In this document: positions 44,267 to 54,188 of the stretch, piece by piece
Layout of the letters: the number at the start of each line of letters is the position of its first letter
Numbering within the stretch: the first letter of the stretch is position 1
Assembly (NCBI GenBank): GCA_016708905.1
Contig: JADJEV010000004.1
Coordinates: 744,001 to 808,000, forward strand
DNA from: Candidatus Methylophosphatis roskildensis
GTDB taxonomy: Bacteria; Pseudomonadota; Gammaproteobacteria; Burkholderiales; Rhodocyclaceae
Direction: 5' to 3'
Length of the DNA: 64,000 nucleotides
Notes under the pieces: model-generated
Told to the model about the DNA's origin: nothing
The model's database searches: none
The model's input: only the letters and a program-made list of their open reading frames with translations
Position numbers and translations under genes: made by a program

Positions 44267-44268
44267 CA

Positions 44269-44390
44269 TTGGATTGCCGACGGCATCAGGAATCGCCAGC
44301 GCGAATACGGCAAAGTTGCCGCTCTTGTGGCCCTCGGCAGAGGTCCCGTCGCGATTCTTAGGCCATTCTGGCAGTCTCGTCACCACCCTT
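44269..44390 (-). pseudogene. Relic of fructose EIIC, part 2
   Basis: Minus-strand codons read FAVFALAIPDAVGNPM, matching FVLAIPNAVGNLM of the intact EIIC at 59.8 kb, up to the IS boundary. The sequence further upstream does not resemble EIIC, so the relic begins near 44330. Confidence 0.7.
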
Positions 44391-44538
44391 CGACATGAAG
44401 TTGCTGTTTGACGCCGTCGGTAGATTTCCTATCCTTTGGTGAGGGCCGGGTTTGTCGAAGATGTACCGTGGGAATTGCAATCTTTGCGCCCGATCGTTGC
44501 ACTCGCCCCGCACGTCCCATCGAACGGAAAGAACCATC

Positions 44539-45948
44539 ATGAAATACGCCGCGCGCAAGCCCTTCCCCGAGGGATTTCTCTGGGGCGCATCCACCTCGGG
44601 CTACCAGGTCGAGGGCGCGTGGGACGAGGACGGCAAGGGCAAGTCCATCGTGGACGTGCGCACCGACTTCCCGCATGGCACCACCGACTATACGGTCGCC
44701 GCCGACCACTACCACCACGTCGATGAGGATGTCGCCCTGTTCGGGGAGCTCTGTCTAAAGGCGTACCGGTTCTCGATCCAGTGGACCCGGATCGTGCCGG
44801 ACGGCGACGGCGAGCTCAGCGCCAAGGGGGTGGCGTTCTACCACCGTCTCATCGACGGCCTGATCGCGCAGGGCATCGAGCCGATCGTCACGATGTACCA
44901 CTTCGATCTGCCGCAGGCCTTGGCCGAGAAGGGCGGGTGGGGCAGCCGCGCGACGGTCGACGCCTTCGTCCGCTACGCCGAGGAGCTGTACCGCGAGTTC
45001 GGCCCGAAGGTCGCCTACTGGCTGACCATCAACGAGCAGAACATGATGGTGCTCTACGGCAGCGCGCTCGACATCCTCGACGGCCCCCTGAACCGGGAGG
45101 TGAGCGCCTACCAGAAGAACCACCACATGCTACTGGCCCAGGCGCGGGCGATGTCCCGGCTGCGCGAGATGGTGCCGGGGGCCAAGATCGGCCCCGCGCC
45201 GAACATCGCCTACGTCTACCCGGAGTCCTGCAAGCCGGATGATGTCGTCGCGGCGTCGGACTTCAACGCGATCCGCAACTGGCTCTACCTCGATGTGGCG
45301 GTGCACGGTCGCTACCACCCGATCGCCTGGGCCTACCTCGAGGCCAGGGGCCTGACGCCGACGATAGAGCCCGGCGACGCGCAGATCCTCGCCGCGGCCA
45401 AGCCGGACTTCATCGGCTTCAACTACTACGCGACGCATACCGCTGCGGCACCGTGCGGTGCGGGGGACGAGGCAGCCATCGAGGGTGGGGACCCGCAGAT
45501 CTTCATGGGTGAGCCGGGTATCTTCCGGGCAATCGCCAACCCCCACCTGAAGAAGAACGCCTTCGGCTGGGAGATCGACCCGGTGGGTTTTCGCATCACG
45601 TTGCGGGAGATCTATGAACGCTACCACCTGCCGCTGCTCGTCACCGAGAACGGGCTCGGTGCATTCGACGAGGTGGCGCCGGACGGCAGCATCCACGACG
45701 ACTACCGGATCGAATACCTGCGGGCGCACATCGAGCAGATGCAGTGGGCGATCGCGGACGGCGTCGAGGTCATGGGCTACTGCCCGTGGTCGGCGATCGA
45801 CCTGGTCTCCACCCACCACGGGATCAGCAAGCGCTACGGGTTCGTCTACGTCGACCGCGGCGAACACGACCTGCGCACGCTCGGCCGCAGCAAGAAGGAC
45901 AGCTTCTTCTGGTACCGGCGGCTGATCGAGGCCAACGGCCTGGTCTGA
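44539..45948 (+). CDS. GH1 beta-glucosidase, probably 6-phospho-beta-glucosidase
   Basis: 469 residues. GH1 barrel: the N-terminal PEGFLWGASTSGYQVEGA, the acid/base Glu in WLTINEQN (about 167) and the nucleophile Glu in LLVTENGLG. The family hydrolyses beta-glucosides; the C-terminal ISKRYGFVYVD resembles phospho-beta-glucosidases of PTS pathways, in keeping with the PTS genes nearby. Substrate phosphorylation state cannot be proven from motifs alone. AAAGAACC precedes ATG 44539. First gene of a plus-strand group with an oxidoreductase and an MscS channel. Confidence 0.9.
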   Translation: MKYAARKPFPEGFLWGASTSGYQVEGAWDEDGKGKSIVDVRTDFPHGTTDYTVAADHYHHVDEDVALFGELCLKAYRFSIQWTRIVPDGDGELSAKGVAFYHRLIDGLIAQGIEPIVTMYHFDLPQALAEKGGWGSRATVDAFVRYAEELYREFGPKVAYWLTINEQNMMVLYGSALDILDGPLNREVSAYQKNHHMLLAQARAMSRLREMVPGAKIGPAPNIAYVYPESCKPDDVVAASDFNAIRNWLYLDVAVHGRYHPIAWAYLEARGLTPTIEPGDAQILAAAKPDFIGFNYYATHTAAAPCGAGDEAAIEGGDPQIFMGEPGIFRAIANPHLKKNAFGWEIDPVGFRITLREIYERYHLPLLVTENGLGAFDEVAPDGSIHDDYRIEYLRAHIEQMQWAIADGVEVMGYCPWSAIDLVSTHHGISKRYGFVYVDRGEHDLRTLGRSKKDSFFWYRRLIEANGLV

Positions 45949-45987
45949 ACACCACAGCCCCTTTTACCAGCCACCACCGAGGTCTGC

Positions 45988-47055
45988 ATGACCGATGTCG
46001 CTCCGCTGCGTGTTGCCCTGATCGGATATGGAAGCGCAGGCAAGACGTTCCACGCACCGTTGATACGATCCACACCCGGGCTCGAGCTTGCGGTCGTTGC
46101 GACACGCCGTGCGGAAGAGGTCGCGCGCGACCTTTCCGCTGCCGTCCCGGTGTCTGCTCCTCTGACCGCCATCGCCCGCCGCGACATCGACCTGGTGGTG
46201 ATCGCCAGTCCGAATGACAGCCACGCACCGCTGGCCGACGCGGCCCTTCGCGCAGGCAAGCATGTGGTAGTCGACAAGCCCTTCGTGCTGACGCTGGCCG
46301 ACGCGCGCGCCCTGGCCGCGCTCGCGGCCCAGACTGGGCACGTGCTTTCCGTGTTTCAGAACCGGCGCTGGGACAGCGATTTTCTCGCCTTGAAGGCGGT
46401 GCTGGAGGCCGGGCGGGTCGGGTGGGTGGCGCATTTCGAGTCCCGCTTCGACCGCTTTCGGCCCCTTGTTCGAGATCGCTGGCGCGAGCGCCCCGAGTCG
46501 GGCGGCGGTATCTGGCTCGATCTCGGGCCCCACCTGGTCGATCAGGCGCTGCAGCTTTTCGGCCTGCCGACTCGCGTCGGCGGGCAGTTGGCGCAACTGC
46601 GCGACTGTGCGCTGGCCGACGACTGGTGCCAGGTGCAGCTCGACTACGTTGGCATGAAGGTCACGCTGTCGGCTTCGGTCCTGGTCGGCGGCGGCATGCC
46701 GCGCTTTGCCGTGCATGGCACGGCCGGTAGCTGGGTGAAGCATGGTCTCGACGTCCAGGAGGATCAGCTCAAGGCCGGCCTCCTGCCAGGCGCCCCGGAC
46801 TGGGGCACCGATCCGCTGCCGGCGCGCTACTATCCAGGTGACGGCTCCGATGTGTGCGAGCCGGTTCCCGCGGGCGACTACCGCCAGTACTACAGCGCGG
46901 TAAGGGATGCGATTCTCGGCCTGGGAACCAATCCAGTCGCGCCGGCACAGGCGGTGGCGACGATGGCGGTGCTCGAAACCGTGGTGCAGGCCGCGGGCAG
47001 CGGGCAGATGCTGCCCTTGCCCCTGACCGACGCGGAGCGCGCTGCGTTCGCTTGA
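45988..47055 (+). CDS. Gfo/Idh/MocA-family oxidoreductase
   Basis: 355 residues. NAD(P)-binding Rossmann start VALIGYGSAGKTFHAPLI, then IASPNDSHAPLADAAL and the catalytic-Lys motif VVVDKPFVLT. The C-terminal part GGGIWLDLGPHLVDQAL carries the conserved Asp and His. Resembles E. coli YdgJ-type sugar or inositol dehydrogenases. Lies 39 bases after the glucosidase and probably acts on the sugar it releases or on a related polyol. Confidence 0.9.
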   Translation: MTDVAPLRVALIGYGSAGKTFHAPLIRSTPGLELAVVATRRAEEVARDLSAAVPVSAPLTAIARRDIDLVVIASPNDSHAPLADAALRAGKHVVVDKPFVLTLADARALAALAAQTGHVLSVFQNRRWDSDFLALKAVLEAGRVGWVAHFESRFDRFRPLVRDRWRERPESGGGIWLDLGPHLVDQALQLFGLPTRVGGQLAQLRDCALADDWCQVQLDYVGMKVTLSASVLVGGGMPRFAVHGTAGSWVKHGLDVQEDQLKAGLLPGAPDWGTDPLPARYYPGDGSDVCEPVPAGDYRQYYSAVRDAILGLGTNPVAPAQAVATMAVLETVVQAAGSGQMLPLPLTDAERAAFA

Positions 47056-47085
47056 GATATCACTATATGACGGTCAGGGTCTGAG

Positions 47086-48186
47086 ATGAATTTGATGGAT
47101 TATGCACATCAGTTACTGGAAAGAACGAAGGATCCACACATGCTGCTGGCGTTGGTGATGGTTCTCGCCGGTGCCGCCGGATTCATTCTCCAGCGCTTTG
47201 GCCGGGCCATTCTGTTCCGCCTGAGTCAGCCCATACCTAGGTTTCATAGCGTATTGCGCAATATCGATCGTGCGGCGAGCTATGTGCTGCCCTTGCTCTT
47301 CATGCAGTTCGTTCTGCGGTCAGCCCCTGACGACCTGCGTGGAATCGTCCCGCTGCGTCATTTTGCTTCCGTAATATTGATTCTCACCATGACCTGGCTC
47401 TTGCTGCGTACGGTGCGCGGTTTTGCGGAAGGCATCATCGCGGAGAATCCGCTGGACGTCGAGGACAACCTGAATGCCCGGCGCATCCATACCCAGACCA
47501 GGGTGCTGATGCGCTCGATTATGGCTGTCATTGTGCTCATCGGCCTATCCGCAGTCCTCATGACTTTTCCGGCCGTGCGTACCCTTGGCGCCAGCTTGAT
47601 TGCCTCGGCGGGAGTCGCTGGCTTGGTGGCCGGCATGGCCGCGCGCCCGGTGCTCGGCAACCTGATCGCCGGATTGCAGATCGGGCTGACTCAGCCGATC
47701 CGGCTGGAAGATGTACTCATTGTCGATGGCGAATGGGGTTGGGTGGAGGAAATTACCGGAGCCTATGTCGTCCTGCGCATCTGGGACCGGCGACACCTTG
47801 TGGTGCCTTTACAATGGTTCATCGAGCACCCCTTCCAGAACTGGACGCGCAAGCGTGCCGACATCATCGGTTCGGTGTTCTGGTGGGTCGACTATCGCCT
47901 GCCGCTCGATCCGATACGTGGTGAGATCCGCCGCCTGTGCGAGGAAGTCCCGCATTTGTGGGATGGCGAACTCGCCCTGTTGCAGGTCACCGATTCCGGC
48001 ACCCAGTCCATGCAATTGCGCGCCCTTGTCACGGCGCGTAATTCGCCGGACAGTTGGGATTTGCGCTGTCACATCCGCGCAGGCGTGATTGACTTCATCC
48101 AGCGCGAATACCCGCAGTTCCTGCCGCGCCTGCGCGCCGAAGTGGAAACACGCGAGGCGCCCGAAAAGGATGGTTTGCGAGCCTGA
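47086..48186 (+). CDS. Mechanosensitive ion channel (MscS family)
   Basis: 366 residues. Four hydrophobic segments are followed by the MscS core: the pore helix ASLIASAGVAGLVAGMAARP and the GLTQPIRLEDVLIVDGEWG beta domain, with the PLQWFIEHPFQNWTR end of the core. Gates in the inner membrane to release solutes on osmotic downshock. Located 30 bases after the oxidoreductase. No unusual tail. Confidence 0.92.
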   Translation: MNLMDYAHQLLERTKDPHMLLALVMVLAGAAGFILQRFGRAILFRLSQPIPRFHSVLRNIDRAASYVLPLLFMQFVLRSAPDDLRGIVPLRHFASVILILTMTWLLLRTVRGFAEGIIAENPLDVEDNLNARRIHTQTRVLMRSIMAVIVLIGLSAVLMTFPAVRTLGASLIASAGVAGLVAGMAARPVLGNLIAGLQIGLTQPIRLEDVLIVDGEWGWVEEITGAYVVLRIWDRRHLVVPLQWFIEHPFQNWTRKRADIIGSVFWWVDYRLPLDPIRGEIRRLCEEVPHLWDGELALLQVTDSGTQSMQLRALVTARNSPDSWDLRCHIRAGVIDFIQREYPQFLPRLRAEVETREAPEKDGLRA

Positions 48187-48265
48187 GCCTTAGCTTCGCA
48201 TATCACCCTACAATTTCTTCCCCGCCTCTCGTACTACAAACTTGCTGTCGACATGCTACGGGCAG

Positions 48266-50041
48266 TCATGGTGCGGCCACCTGCCCGCGCAGTTCCGCCG
48301 CGTACTGATCGGCATTGAGGCCGACCACCAGATGTAAGGTCTGGTTGGCCAAGCGCATGATGCCGGTGACACCCGCCGCTTGCAGCGCCGCCTCATCCAC
48401 CGGAGCTTCGTCGTCGACCTCCAGCCGCAGCCGGGTCTCGGCGCAGGCGTCAACGCGGCGAATATTGCCGACGCCACCCAGCGCGGCAATGATGGCCCGC
48501 GCCTTGCCGGCGGCCTCGGGATCGCGCAGCCTGGAAACGATGCCGGCGGGGGCAGGCGCAACCACGGGAGAGGGCCCTTCGACGATGTCTGCCTCGGGTC
48601 CGGCGGTCTTCAGGTACTCTTCGATATCGGTCTTCAGATTCTCGGAACGAGTCCCGAAGATCGCCTGCATACCCTTTCCGGCAACTACGACCCCGGCCGC
48701 CCCCAGCGCCTTGAGCTTGTCCGGGCTGGCCTTTGTCACGTCGTTCAGTTCCACCCGCAGCCTGGTGATGCACGCGTCCAGGCTCTTGATATTGCTGCGG
48801 CCGCCGAAGGCCAGCACCAGTTGCTGGGAGAAACCGAAGGCGGCGTCCGCCATCGCATCGGCGCGCGAGACTTCCTCGATTTCACGTCCGGGGGTCTTGA
48901 GATCGAATTTGACGATGAGGACTCGAAAGATCGTGAAATAGAGCAGCGCCCACAGCGGGCCGATCACCAGCAGCCACCAGCCACGGGTGGACTTGGCGAA
49001 CAGCACGACGTAGTCGATCGCCCCGTGTGAGAAGGTCATGCCGTGTTTGATTCCGAGTTCGATGCAGAGGAAATAGGCAACGCCGGCCAGCAGCGCGTGG
49101 ATAGCGTACAAGACGGGGGCGACGAACATGAAGGCGAATTCGATCGGCTCAGTGATGCCGGTCAGCCAAGCGGTCAGGGCGCTCGAGAGCATGATGCCGC
49201 CGATCTTGGCGCGGTTTTCGGGGCGGGCGCAGCGCCAGATGGCGATCGCCGCCGCCGGCAGACCCCACATCTTGAACAGATAACCGCCGGCCATGTTGCC
49301 CGCCGTCGGATCGCCCGCGATGTAGCGCTGGATCTCGCCGGTTATGACCTTGCCGGTGGTCGGATCCATGTAGCTGCCGACCTCGAAGAAGAACGGCACG
49401 TTCCAGATGTGATGTAGGCCGAAGGGAATCAGCAGCCGTTCGACGATGCCGTAGATGGTGAAGGCCACCGCCGGATTGCTTTCCGCCGCCCAGTGGGAGA
49501 AGCCCTTGATGCCGGCGCCGATCGGTGGCCAGACGAAACTCAGGACGATCCCGGCGGCGATGGCGGCGAAGGCGGTGGCGATCGGCACGAAGCGTTTGCC
49601 GGCGAAAAAGCCCAGGTAGTCCGGCAACTGGATGCGGTAATAGCGGTTGAACAAGGTGGCGGCAATGCCGCCCATGAGAATGCCGCCGAACACGCCGGTA
49701 TCGACGGTCACGATACCCATCACCTCCTTGCTTTCCACATTCAGTACCTTGGCCATCACGCCCAGCGTCGCCAGCAGCACCACGTAGCCGACCACCGCGG
49801 CGAGCGCCGACACACCGTCGTTGTTGGTCAGCCCCAGGGCCACGCCGATGGCGAACATGATGGCCATGATGCCGAAAATGGCCCCACCAGACTGGGCCAT
49901 GACGTTGGAAACCAAGTCCGGCATCACGGCGAAATGGGCACTTCCTATGCCGAGCAGGATACCGGCCACCGGCAGCACCGATACCGGCAGCATCAGCGCC
50001 TTGCCGATCTTCTGCAATACAGCGAATGCCTGTTGCCACAT
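48266..50041 (-). CDS. ptsG: Glucose-type PTS EIICB with a second EIIB-like domain
   Basis: 591 residues. Residues about 1-390 are the EIIC channel, with LIPFGLHHIWNVPFF pointing to glucose, not N-acetylglucosamine. A first EIIB domain (about 410-480) has the phosphorylated Cys in SLDACITRLRVEL. A second EIIB-like domain (about 510-590) has VDACAETRLRLEV, in which one residue is inserted in the Cys-x-Thr-Arg motif. It takes phosphate from the EIIA-HPr-EI protein encoded 18 bases upstream. The duplicated B domain is uncommon and may be regulatory. Confidence 0.9.
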   Translation of the reverse strand: MWQQAFAVLQKIGKALMLPVSVLPVAGILLGIGSAHFAVMPDLVSNVMAQSGGAIFGIMAIMFAIGVALGLTNNDGVSALAAVVGYVVLLATLGVMAKVLNVESKEVMGIVTVDTGVFGGILMGGIAATLFNRYYRIQLPDYLGFFAGKRFVPIATAFAAIAAGIVLSFVWPPIGAGIKGFSHWAAESNPAVAFTIYGIVERLLIPFGLHHIWNVPFFFEVGSYMDPTTGKVITGEIQRYIAGDPTAGNMAGGYLFKMWGLPAAAIAIWRCARPENRAKIGGIMLSSALTAWLTGITEPIEFAFMFVAPVLYAIHALLAGVAYFLCIELGIKHGMTFSHGAIDYVVLFAKSTRGWWLLVIGPLWALLYFTIFRVLIVKFDLKTPGREIEEVSRADAMADAAFGFSQQLVLAFGGRSNIKSLDACITRLRVELNDVTKASPDKLKALGAAGVVVAGKGMQAIFGTRSENLKTDIEEYLKTAGPEADIVEGPSPVVAPAPAGIVSRLRDPEAAGKARAIIAALGGVGNIRRVDACAETRLRLEVDDEAPVDEAALQAAGVTGIMRLANQTLHLVVGLNADQYAAELRGQVAAP

Positions 50042-50059
50042 GACGGCGCCTCCGGTTGG

Positions 50060-52633
50060 TCAGGTCGTGGTGGACGGATCGGGACAGAACGCGCGCACCT
50101 CGGCGGCGGTCTCCAGTGCCAGCGCCCGCTGCGCCAGATCCTCGCATTCGTGCAGCCACAAGGTGCGAATCTGCGCCTTGATGCTGGGGATGGTCGGCAG
50201 GCTGACGCTGAGTTCGTCCACGCCTAGGCCGAGCAGAAGCGGCACCGCCTGCGGGTCGCTGGCGATGCCGCCGCACACGCCGACCCATCTGCCCTGCGCG
50301 TGGGCGGCCTCGACCGTCCAGGCGATCAGCCGCAAGACGCTGGGATTGAGGCCATCGACCTTGGGCGCCAGCTTCGGATGACCGCGATCCATCGCCAGGG
50401 TGTACTGGGTCAAGTCGTTGGTGCCGATGGAAAAGAAATCCGCTTCGCGGGCGAATTGGGCCGCCATGATCGCCGCTGCCGGAACCTCCACCATGATGCC
50501 GGTCGCGATCGGCGCGGCCCCGAGGCGCTGCCGCTCTTCTTCCAGCATGGCCTTGGCGTCGCGCAGCTCTGACAGCAGTCCGACCATCGGGAACATGATT
50601 AGGATCTTGCCGAAAGCCGCTGCACGCAAAATCGCCCGTAGTTGGGTACGCAGGATTTCCGGTCGGTCCAGGCAGATGCGCAGGCCGCGCTCGCCGAGGA
50701 AAGGGTTTTCCTCCTTCGGAATGGGCAGGTATCGCAGCGGCTTGTCCCCACCCACGTCGAGCGTGCGTATGATCAGCGGCCGCTCCGGCCCCAGCGCCTC
50801 GGCGATGGCCTTGTAGGTCTCGAACTGCTCGTCCTCGCTGGGCGCCGTGGCGCGCTCCAGGAACAGGAACTCGGAGCGCAGCAGCCCGACGCCCTCGCCG
50901 CCCAGACCCGAAACCTGTACGGCTTCCTTCAGACCGCCGATGTTGCCGACCACCTCCATGCGGTGGCCGTCCAGAGTGACTGCCGGCTCTTGCGCCACTG
51001 CCATGTCTGCCTGCCGGCGAACAGTCAGCCGTTCCTGAGTCGCGCGGATGCGGGCGACTTCCTCCGGCGACGGGTTCAGTCGCAGCGTCCCCTTGCCGCC
51101 GTCGACAATGACCGGCGTGCCGTTGGGCAGTTCCAGGGCTCGCGGCTCGATGCCCGCCACCGCCGGGATGTCCAGCGAGCGTGCCAGTATGGCGACGTGC
51201 GAAGTCGCGCCCCCCAGCGTGGTGCAAAAACCGCGAACCCGGTTCCGGTCGAGGCTGGCCGTATCGCTCGGCGTCAGTTCCTCCGCCACCAGAATGGCGT
51301 CGACCGGAGGTTCCGGGCGCTCTGGCTCACCCCCCGTCAGCAGAGTGAGCACGCGCCGTCCCACGTCTCGCAGATCGTTCGCACGAGCCGCCAGCAGCTC
51401 AGTGCGCAGAGCGGCCAGCCGGTCGGAATGGGTGGTGTATGCCGCGTGCCAGGCGTACTCGGCGCTCTTGCCCTTGGCCAGCGCCGATTGGGCGATGTCC
51501 AGCAGATCAGGATCGTCGAGCAACTCCTGATGGGCGGCGAAGATGGCGGCCTTGTCTTGCGCCCGATCTTCCTGCAGCCGCGCCTGCAGGGCTTCCAACT
51601 GGTTCTGCGCGGTGGCGATGGCATCGTCGAGGCGCCGGCGCTCCCGCTGCGGCGTGCCCTCGGCGGTTTCGACAATCGGAATCTCCTCATGCCGGACCTG
51701 GAACACTTCGCCGATCCCCAGACCCGGCGAAGCGGCAACGCCGATCAGCAGGTTCGGATCCTCCGAGCGCGGCCGCGGTGGCGGAGCGGCGTTGGCCGAC
51801 ACCTCGACGCTGGCCGGGGCCGGCGCGGGCTTGCAGCCCTCATCGCCCAAGCCATTGCGGAGCAGAGGCGTCAGGGTCTGGATAGCCGTGTCGGCATCGT
51901 CGCCCGTGGCCACCACCGTCACCTTGTCGCCATAACCGATTTCCAGACCCATGATGGCGACCACGCTCTTCGCGTTGGCTTGGCTATCGCCCTTCTGCAT
52001 GCGCACGTCGGACTTGAATTTCTTGGCGACATTGGCCAGCACCGCCGCCGGGCGGGCGTGCAGGCCAGTCGGGTTGGGGATCAATATCGCCTCGGAGGTC
52101 ACCGACCGAGCTGCCTCGGCCACTGCTTCAGCCTCGGCATCACCTGCCAAATTCAGCTCCAGAATCACGTCCTGCCCGGCGGTGACGTTGCCGGAGCGCG
52201 GAACGAAGCTCGCGACGCGCTCGCTGTTGGTGATGACGATCTGGGTCAACAGGCTCTTGGCGTGGGTGGCGACGTAATCGGCGTCGAAATCGATCAGGGC
52301 GTCGCCGGTCTTCACCGCATCGCCGGCCTTGACGCGCGGGGTGAACCCGCTGCCCTTCAGCCCGACGGTATCGAGACCGATATGCATCAGCACTTCGATG
52401 CCGTGCGCGGTGGCGAGGGTGACGGCATGGCCGGCCGCGTGCAATTGCACGACCTTGCCATCGCAGGGCGCGCGCAGGCACTGGTCGAGCGGATCGATCG
52501 AGATGCCGTCACCGACCATCTTTTGGGCGAAAACCGGGTCGGGGATTCGTTCGATCGGCACCAGCGGACCGGACAACGGTGCGGTCAAGAGGATCCGGCG
52601 GGATGTCGGATCGCGGTCGGCGGCTTTGTTCAT
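50060..52633 (-). CDS. PTS multiphosphoryl transfer protein EIIA(Glc)-HPr-EI
   Basis: 857 residues in three parts. About 15-150: glucose-type EIIA with active His in EVLMHIGLDTVGLKG. About 185-265: HPr with His in PNPTGLHARPAAVLAN and the Ser in QANAKSVVAI. About 300-850: enzyme I, with the phosphohistidine in GGATSHVAILARSL and the PEP-binding regions FLFLERA, IIRTLDVGGDKPL and IGTNDLTQYTLAMDR. It therefore takes phosphate from PEP all the way to EIIB on its own. Upstream of ptsG, one operon. ATG 52633. Confidence 0.94.
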   Translation of the reverse strand: MNKAADRDPTSRRILLTAPLSGPLVPIERIPDPVFAQKMVGDGISIDPLDQCLRAPCDGKVVQLHAAGHAVTLATAHGIEVLMHIGLDTVGLKGSGFTPRVKAGDAVKTGDALIDFDADYVATHAKSLLTQIVITNSERVASFVPRSGNVTAGQDVILELNLAGDAEAEAVAEAARSVTSEAILIPNPTGLHARPAAVLANVAKKFKSDVRMQKGDSQANAKSVVAIMGLEIGYGDKVTVVATGDDADTAIQTLTPLLRNGLGDEGCKPAPAPASVEVSANAAPPPRPRSEDPNLLIGVAASPGLGIGEVFQVRHEEIPIVETAEGTPQRERRRLDDAIATAQNQLEALQARLQEDRAQDKAAIFAAHQELLDDPDLLDIAQSALAKGKSAEYAWHAAYTTHSDRLAALRTELLAARANDLRDVGRRVLTLLTGGEPERPEPPVDAILVAEELTPSDTASLDRNRVRGFCTTLGGATSHVAILARSLDIPAVAGIEPRALELPNGTPVIVDGGKGTLRLNPSPEEVARIRATQERLTVRRQADMAVAQEPAVTLDGHRMEVVGNIGGLKEAVQVSGLGGEGVGLLRSEFLFLERATAPSEDEQFETYKAIAEALGPERPLIIRTLDVGGDKPLRYLPIPKEENPFLGERGLRICLDRPEILRTQLRAILRAAAFGKILIMFPMVGLLSELRDAKAMLEEERQRLGAAPIATGIMVEVPAAAIMAAQFAREADFFSIGTNDLTQYTLAMDRGHPKLAPKVDGLNPSVLRLIAWTVEAAHAQGRWVGVCGGIASDPQAVPLLLGLGVDELSVSLPTIPSIKAQIRTLWLHECEDLAQRALALETAAEVRAFCPDPSTTT

Positions 52634-52983
52634 TTGATCATTGCTCCGCGTGGGGGTTCTCCAATGGCGCTACCGCGAACGGCGACGCCACTAGCGCGCC
52701 GCTGCTGCGCCGCAACCACCAATCTGCTGGTGCCCCGGCGCGTTGTTCGGAAAGTCAATGAACGATTGCTGCTGACTGATGTATGTGGAATACAGTAGCA
52801 TGGATTGGAGCATTTCGAGTTCGGCAATTTTGGGTCACAATCGCTGCGGCGCGGACGGTCGCTGCCCTACGGCTCCAGGCACTGGACCGGATGGACGACG
52901 GTGAGCGTTGGCGGGCAGCCCGGCGCATTCCCCCGATCGGGTGGCATCGGGAGCGGCATCACCGGCTATATTCCGAGGACGAG

Positions 52984-53724
52984 ATGATCGATCGCCCACC
53001 TGCGCAACTGAATCCGCAGGGCATCGCCCTGTTCCTGGACTTCGACGGCACGCTCGTGCGTTTCGATCGTCCCGACCAGTCGCTACCCGTCGTGGATGCG
53101 CGGCTCAAGTCGCTGCTGGTCGAGCTTCTCGGCGCCTTGGACGGCGCGCTCGCCGTCGTCAGCGGCAGGGCGCTAGACACGCTCGAAGGGCTGCTCGCCC
53201 CGCTACGCCTTGCCGCTGCCGGAGAACACGGGTCGCAGTGGAGAATGGCACCCAATGCGCCGCGACAGTCGATTGACGTGTCCGCCAGCCTGCGTACGAT
53301 GCCGGCCGCCTGCCAAGCGCTGCTGGCTCGTTTCCCGGGCGTCCGGCTCGAGGTAAAGCCGCATTCCCTCGTCCTTCATTTTCACGGTCAGCCGGCGCTG
53401 CGCGATGAACTTGCCCAAGCGGTCGGGCAGCTTTGCCTGCCCGATACCGGAATGGCGCTGCTCCATGCGCGGGGCATGGTGGAGATAAAGTCCGCCGACG
53501 TCGACAAGGGCGTCGCCGTAACGCGCTTCATGGGCCACACTCCGTTTGCCGGGCGGACACCGGTCTATGTCGGCGACGATGTGAGCGATGAACGGGCGTT
53601 TGCCGCGATCAATGCCCTGGGTGGCATTTCCGTCAAGGTGGGAGCCGGGCCCTCACATGCCCGTTTCCGGCTCGACGACGACCGTGCCGTCCGAGAGTGG
53701 CTCGGTGAGCTGTTGCGCGCCTGA
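52984..53724 (+). CDS. otsB: Trehalose-6-phosphate phosphatase
   Basis: 246 residues. HAD-IIB phosphatase: ALFLDFDGTLVRF (nucleophile Asp about 22), VVSGRALDTL, KPHSLVLHFH and VYVGDDVSDERAF. The order and length match OtsB, which releases trehalose from its phosphate. The start at ATG 52984 (GAGGACGAG before it) is preferred over a much longer upstream frame that overlaps a non-coding-like region. No trehalose-6-phosphate synthase is present nearby, so otsA must be elsewhere or the enzyme acts on imported phospho-sugars. Confidence 0.88.
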   Translation: MIDRPPAQLNPQGIALFLDFDGTLVRFDRPDQSLPVVDARLKSLLVELLGALDGALAVVSGRALDTLEGLLAPLRLAAAGEHGSQWRMAPNAPRQSIDVSASLRTMPAACQALLARFPGVRLEVKPHSLVLHFHGQPALRDELAQAVGQLCLPDTGMALLHARGMVEIKSADVDKGVAVTRFMGHTPFAGRTPVYVGDDVSDERAFAAINALGGISVKVGAGPSHARFRLDDDRAVREWLGELLRA

Positions 53725-54188
53725 ATCCTCTTGTGGCAAGGCGGCGGCATTCCACGACCTGGGGGTCATCTCAAGAAACGGTCGTTTCTGCAATCACCAT
53801 ACGCTGGTACAGATTCGATCGAAAGGCGCGGAATTCCAAAACGACGCCCGAATCTGCGCGAAGTTCTTCAACAGCCGACCCACTCCGGCCGTTCGGCCAT
53901 GCGCAGCGCCGACGGCAGTATTCCGTGTTGAGCCGTGTAGCTGTTCACGCGAATCGGCCGACAACTGCTCGGCCCGAGCGAACGAGCGGCGGAAAGCGCT
54001 AACGTTGGCTTACAAGACTGAGCTCGCGCCGCGATATCGTTGCCCGACGTCGTAGAGCGCCATATCCGTCCGTATCGCGTGGGCCTTGGAGTGCTTGCCG
54101 CGCAAGCGCTCGCCCTTGCGCCTGTCGGCGATCAGCGCCTGCACTCACGCGACCAACTCGGCGGGGTAGGCAAGGCGCGGGCCCGGCT
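53725..54188. other. No gene recognised
   Basis: 464 bases between otsB and the convergent LysR gene. A minus-strand stretch around 54020-54150 encodes RKGERLRGKHSKAHAIRTD in an open frame without a start; it may be the scar of a lost gene. No repeats or RNA-like structure noticed. Confidence 0.45.

Larger units (their letters stand above)
42466..44268 (-). mobile_element. ISKra4-family insertion sequence
   Basis: 1803 bp bounded by TGGGTGTA/TACACCCA inverted repeats and by 6-bp direct repeats TTGGAT (42460-42465 and 44269-44274). It interrupts the EIIC relic: the flanks continue the same protein alignment on both sides. One end carries a 195-bp tandem duplication. Confidence 0.85.

Noticed and set aside
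50642..52798. 718-residue open frame on the plus strand
   Set aside because: Antisense to the EIIA-HPr-EI gene, whose three active-site motifs are all intact.
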